Origin: Bacillota bacterium
GTDB lineage: Bacteria > Bacillota > SHA-98 > UBA4971
Assembly (NCBI GenBank): GCA_012841305.1
Contig: DUVA01000251.1
Coordinates: forward strand, 1-41,168
Length of the DNA: 41,168 nt
Direction: 5' to 3'
In this document: positions 37,801 to 41,168 of the stretch, piece by piece
Numbering within the stretch: position 1 is the stretch's first letter
Layout: every line of letters starts with the position of its first letter
Position numbers and translations under genes: made by a program
Notes under the pieces: model-generated
Database searches by the model: none
What the model was told of the DNA's origin: nothing
The model's input: only the letters and a program-made list of their open reading frames with translations

Positions 37801-37888
37801 CTTGAGCTGTCACAAACCCAGACGCCAGCCCCACCACAACTGCCACAAGCAACACAAGTACCGGAGCTCTCACAATCCATCGTTTCAT
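34817..37888 (-). CDS. Secreted GH57 amylolytic enzyme with C-terminal glucodextranase/DOMON-like module
   Basis: 1023 aa; YVALIWHNHQPFY, WPSEQAVGQDIV, ALDGENCWEYYENDG; C-terminal beta-rich region; SD AGGAGGT. Confidence 0.9.
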   Translation of the reverse strand: MKRWIVRAPVLVLLVAVVVGLASGFVTAQDEPLYVALIWHNHQPFYKNTATGLYMMPWVRMHAAKDYYDMVAILADYPNVHLGFNYVPSLILQLDEYEAGAKDIQLILSEKSASSLTRDDKEFILRRFFDANWERMIKTHPRYWQLLQKRGETVSDSSIAEAIEKFTEDDFRDLQVWFNLAWLDPDFIEEDPAIQALVRKGEGFTEHEKQIVLAKHLDIVAKVIPLHKEMQDRGQIEVTTTPFYHPIMPLLYDVNLARIASPNLELPGELFAYPVDVEAQLQMAIKSYEDHFDRKPRGLWPSEQAVGQDIVGLVHDAGFQWMVSSEGILARSLGISLRDGAGNVARPNLLYKPYLVEENGKTVTILFRDIALSDKVGFSYSGMNGTAAARDFMEYLRKVKLDLIGEPGPHIVTIALDGENCWEYYENDGKEFLHALYTMLDSDPEFKTVTVSEFLKEHPATAKLPKLFTGSWIDSNLETWIGETEENRAWDYLAKARKALADYTQEAATRKPDAKEMDALEKAWDEFYAAEGSDWFWWYGDDQDSGQDHAFDELFRIHLQNVYSYIGRPVPGYLYMPIIPKEPAVPNEKMKDFMREVEVDGLIQAGEWNEAALYFKQGAAMLAGGEGKNILRALWLGVDAENLYVRIDVRGGLKDVYETDLAVALYLANPRLPELNSMPRWSREGPDATVIGFSPGTEVLVDFDKVTEPGTAKARLAFADGNEAWVEARPLTTSGVNQTIEIQLPFADINLRPGDVVSIAAVASQEGKNVDMIPCEGPCAVRVPEVVRGTTLFKWDDPQGDDYGPGTYTYPLSQVFTPGVFDMLSFEVLDVQDDIVFQVQFSGEITNPWNSPIGVSLQTIDIYIDTDGKPNSGETDALGGRNVTFSPECAWEYAIWMEGWMQRIFTSDGRELDGAVRVSVDTLNNVISIHVPKSVLGEPEPHWGYQVFILSQEGYAATGNLRVREVLETAQEWRLGGGHDSHIDPNVLDLLAPLGMTQEEILGAYDVDAGTLAEVPMVYGSKE

Positions 37889-37913
37889 GGCTTAGCGCTA
37901 CCTCCTTACATCT

Positions 37914-38039
37914 TTACACTCCAGGCTCACCTCTCAGTGGTAAGCCTAGGTTATCCTCTGGCGGCATGCCTAGCTCACCCCTCAGCAACACGCCTACGTC
38001 ATTCCCCAGCAGCAAGCCTGGGTTACCTCCGAGCGACAC
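37914..38039 (-). CDS. Putative 41-aa leader peptide made of 8-residue repeats
   Basis: GTG...TAA ORF translating to MSLGGNPGLLLGNDVGVLLRGELGMPPEDNLGLPLRGEPGV; not in the ORF track because of length and GTG start; stop about 9 nt before the GH57 SD. Confidence 0.3.
   Translation of the reverse strand: MSLGGNPGLLLGNDVGVLLRGELGMPPEDNLGLPLRGEPGV
37920..38039. repeat. Degenerate 24-bp tandem repeat, 5 units
   Basis: Units begin at 37920, 37944, 37968, 37992, 38016; e.g. GCCTAGGTTATCCTCTGGCGGCAT / GCCTAGCTCACCCCTCAGCAACAC / GCCTACGTCATTCCCCAGCAGCAA. Confidence 0.8.
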
Positions 38040-38190
38040 TGCCCCTCAGTAGAATCGAAACTTCATTCAACGTGCTTACATTTGAGCTCTCGAACGTATT
38101 TGCAGCCGATAGGACACCAATAGCAAGAAGCCAATGCAAGAAAGTACAGATAAACACAGTAGACTATAACGTTGTAGTGTCAACATAAAT

Positions 38191-38220
38191 ATTATCACAT
38201 TTCCATAGTATGCATGTCAA
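38191..38220 (-). promoter_or_regulatory. Promoter of leader ORF/GH57 gene
   Basis: TTGACA (38215-38220)-18-GATAAT (38191-38196). Confidence 0.6.
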
Positions 38221-38313
38221 GGATGAGTCTGTAATAGGTGGTGGGCAGATGGCAATATAGCCTTATAAGCTGTCTGAGACAATCTCGTCCTGAAGCGCGT
38301 GTAGAATAAGGAC

Positions 38314-38336
38314 GCCCGGGCCTCGCAAGCCCGGGC
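38314..38336 (-). terminator. GC-rich hairpin downstream of 5'-nucleotidase gene
   Basis: GCCCGGGC-N7-GCCCGGGC perfect stem; weak T-tract. Confidence 0.45.
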
Positions 38337-38494
38337 ACATATCATGGTGATCTCCTCATCGTTAGACTTCTGTGGTTGAGCCTGTCTGGTCACGCTCCTC
38401 TGATCAGGCTTACCCGGCATAAGGCCACTGGTCAAGTTCATCCCAGAACGCCTTGGGCCTTATCTAGAACACCACGCAACTCCTATATGCAATG

Positions 38495-40030
38495 CTACTT
38501 CGCAACTATCCTTCCTTCAATCCCAGGGGACACCTTGTCCAACTGCTCAATGTATCTTACGAATACGTCGCGCAGCATTTCGCCTGAGGAGAAAATGACC
38601 TTGCAGTCCTTAAGCATGTCGTAGCCGTCCCCGCCTGCAGCGACAAAATCATTTGTGGCAACTGTGTATACCTTCTTCTCGTCCAGTGGCTTGTTGTCCA
38701 CTAACACAGACACCACACGTTCCCCTGGAGCTTTAGCAGGATCGAACTCAAACGACAAGCCGGACACCTGGAGAAATGCGCCTAGTTGATTTGGATACTC
38801 ACTTACAGATCTTTCTAAGGCAGCTCTAATATCAGCCCCGGCTACCTCTAATACTACAAGGGTGTTGTCAAACGGTAGGACAGTAAATACATCCCCCACT
38901 GTGATAAGCCCTTCGCCAATAGAGGCCCGAAGTCCGCCGCCATTCGTCAGACCAATATCGGCAGCACCGGCTTCACGCATAACATCGGCAACAAGGTTCC
39001 CAAGATTAGTCTCTCTCGTCCTGACGTTGGCACGTTCACCGTCAAGAGCAGTGGCCGCCTCACCGATGACCTCCGAGAGCTTCGCCTCGAGTTCCTTGTT
39101 ATATGTCCGGATAATCTCGCCTATCCTACTGTCTTCCACAACCTCAGGCCCACAAGGAATCAGAGCGCCTGCGTAGTCAGTGACCTTTCCGTTTTCATAG
39201 CTCACTTCAAGACTACCCAGTGCTTGTGCGTGTTCACCTGCTTGGACTATTATTGTACTTGCGACCATCTCAGGTTTATCCAGTTTCGTATGGCTGTGTC
39301 CGCCGACGATGATATCAATCCCCGGAACCTTGCTGGCAAGCAACCTGTCATCATCGTACCCGATGTGAGTAAGTCCGATGACAAGGTCGACCTTCTCTTG
39401 ATCTCTAAGGTATGGAACCATCCAACTTGAGACTCTTATTGGATCGAGGAACTCCAAGCCCTCGACGTTCTTTGGGTGCGTTACCGTAGGCGTGTCAATC
39501 GGAGTTAACCCGAATATGCCGATCCTCTTTCCGCCGACAGACAGGATCAATGCACCTGGAAAGAGCACGCGCCTGCTATCTGCCTGGATCGTGTTTGCTG
39601 AAAGAAACGTGAAGTTCGCCTCTTCAGCTCTCTTGAGCAATACGGACTGCCCATAGTTAAATTCGTGGTTGCCTATAGCCATAGCATCGACGCCAATGGC
39701 TCCCAAAGCTTCCACCATAGGGGTACCTTCGAACAAGTTGACAATATTGGTCCCGTGAAGTGCATCCCCTGCATTTAGGATAATTACATTGCCTGCCTTC
39801 TCTCCCACAATATCCTCTACGAGTGTCGCAAGTTTAATTACTCCGCCGACAAGCGCGTCAGAGTCCGCTGCTTTGAAAGACTCGAGCCTGCCATGGATAT
39901 CATTCATGTAGAGGATGACGACCTCGTCCTCACCTGCAGCTGCTACACATACAGATGAAACACAAAGGATCATCAATGCGACCACAAGAGTCGATAAACG
40001 AAGACTACTCCTCTTTGGTATCCTTAACAT
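38495..40030 (-). CDS. Secreted 5'-nucleotidase / UDP-sugar hydrolase-like metallophosphatase
   Basis: VVILYMNDIHGRLESF, NAGDALHGTNIVNLF, AIGNHEFNYG, GGHSHTKL; C-terminal TNGGGLRASI. Confidence 0.93.
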   Translation of the reverse strand: MLRIPKRSSLRLSTLVVALMILCVSSVCVAAAGEDEVVILYMNDIHGRLESFKAADSDALVGGVIKLATLVEDIVGEKAGNVIILNAGDALHGTNIVNLFEGTPMVEALGAIGVDAMAIGNHEFNYGQSVLLKRAEEANFTFLSANTIQADSRRVLFPGALILSVGGKRIGIFGLTPIDTPTVTHPKNVEGLEFLDPIRVSSWMVPYLRDQEKVDLVIGLTHIGYDDDRLLASKVPGIDIIVGGHSHTKLDKPEMVASTIIVQAGEHAQALGSLEVSYENGKVTDYAGALIPCGPEVVEDSRIGEIIRTYNKELEAKLSEVIGEAATALDGERANVRTRETNLGNLVADVMREAGAADIGLTNGGGLRASIGEGLITVGDVFTVLPFDNTLVVLEVAGADIRAALERSVSEYPNQLGAFLQVSGLSFEFDPAKAPGERVVSVLVDNKPLDEKKVYTVATNDFVAAGGDGYDMLKDCKVIFSSGEMLRDVFVRYIEQLDKVSPGIEGRIVAK

Positions 40031-40403
40031 ATACGACCCTCCCAGATAAGTTTTCTGAATCCTACATTACTTATTCTCCGAAGGCCATTTTTTCCCTGCA
40101 TAGGTTTCATTCTCCATCAATCTGAATCGCTCCCGCCTGACATCTCTGAGGCTTTTCTGCTCCACGGGGATCTCCTTGGCCTGCCTGACCTGGCCTGACT
40201 GACAAGCTATCTTATCAGTGCCGCCCCAGTCCAATGCGAGAAAGCATCCTGACATCACGAAATAATAGGGAATAGGAGTAGGGAATGCGTGAAAACTAAA
40301 CAGGAAGTTTACGAAAGACTTCCACAGTAGATCAGTGGTAGATCAGTGTTGGATAAGCGGAACAGTGGATAAGCGGATGGCGAGTGAATCAGTGGTGGAC
40401 AAA

Positions 40404-40481
<78 letters not shown>

Positions 40482-40863
40482 AATATCAAACCTGAAACCA
40501 CTCGACGGCAGCCCGTCTTTTATCGACAACGATAGTATACGCGAACGCCGACCCCGTGTCAAACCCCAGTCCTTTGTCACGCCCGCGCCTGTCGCAAGGG
40601 AGACCTGAGGGAAGTTGATGAGGGCACGGGGTGCAGGAATTCCCCAAGCCATAGAGCGCAATATATTCTGAACCAGTGTAAAGACTGCAAGGGAGCAATT
40701 GGAAGAGGTTGTCGGATATTCGAAAATGCCGAATCAGTCGGGATGTCTCGTGGAATTAGTCGAGGTGTCTCAACGTGTCCGGTTTCCGATCACAGATTCG
40801 AAAGTGTCAATGCCCCCCATACACCGAAGGTGGGAGCTATTGACGCTTTCGGTTAACATGAAC

Positions 40864-41119
40864 ATGGTCGATTCTCGACCACATTTTTCAAAAAGCTGGT
40901 CCATTTTCAACCACCTTTTGGGATTTCTGCAGCAAAAAGCTGGCAAGTGGTCGGTTTTCGACCACCCCCAACGGCAATAGTGGTTGAGTTTCGACCACAC
41001 TTTTGGGCTGAAGAGGGATTCTGATAGCTCTTTGAGGCTCAGGTGGAAGGTTTTCTACCACTTTTTTGGAAAAGGTGGTAACTTTTCGCCCACCTTTCTG
41101 AAAAATGTGGTCGATTTCC
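40864..41119. repeat. Array of seven degenerate 19-bp palindromic units (last is a half unit)
   Basis: Consensus GTGGTCGnTTTTCGACCAC; unit starts 40864, 40896, 40947, 40980, 41043, 41075, 41107. Confidence 0.8.
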
Positions 41120-41168
41120 TAGCAGCGCTCTCCCGCTGAACCCGTTTCCCAGGTTGAGGTGTTCTATA

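Noticed and set aside
37646-38188. 180-aa plus-strand ORF showing 8-aa periodicity (SLGYPLAACLAHPSATRLRHSPA)
   Set aside because: Periodicity is the consequence of the 24-bp DNA repeat; most of the ORF is antisense to GH57, and the minus-strand reading has better genomic context
40864-41119. CRISPR array
   Set aside because: Repeats are degenerate, self-palindromic 19-mers and spacers are AT-rich inverted repeats of related sequence, not unique spacers; no cas genes in window

Overview
The window is a Bacillota-like (anaerobic, Clostridia/Limnochordia-type) chromosomal segment, mostly coded on the minus strand. From left to right it contains: (i) a 4-nt-overlapping 3-hydroxyacyl-CoA dehydrogenase/acetate kinase pair (+); (ii) a GntR-headed carbohydrate operon (-) with an ABC transporter, two SIS/UPF0309-like paralogs flanking a BadF/GlcNAc-kinase-type kinase, and a DUF6259-type glycosidase; (iii) an anaerobe-type cluster (-) of DUF134 regulator, Gly/Arg-rich DUF5320-like protein, Mrp/NBP35 ATPase, two NifX-like proteins and two ferredoxin-containing MinD-like ATPases, resembling the orange-protein (ORP) complex loci; (iv) a NicO/RcnA-like membrane protein, gamma-glutamyltransferase and GH130-type phosphorylase; (v) a CotF-like coat protein, an HD hydrolase and a PerR/peroxiredoxin/desulfoferrodoxin operon; (vi) an HD-GYP protein, a MacB/Lol-like ABC exporter and tRNA-Arg; (vii) an amino-acid ABC transporter behind a T-box leader; (viii) secreted GH13 and GH57 enzymes, a 5'-nucleotidase and tRNA-Pro; and (ix) an array of palindromes at the right edge. 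The less routine signals are: TGAGCATATGCTCA-type operators shared by the two promoters of the DUF134/Mrp cluster; a promoter-linked candidate structured RNA at about 21065-21177 whose promoter mirrors a divergent one through a 12-bp inverted repeat; a 24-bp tandem repeat that could encode a 41-aa leader peptide before the GH57 gene; and a roughly 32-bp phased array of 19-bp palindromes at 40864-41119. All calls were made by eye; no searches or folding programs were run.
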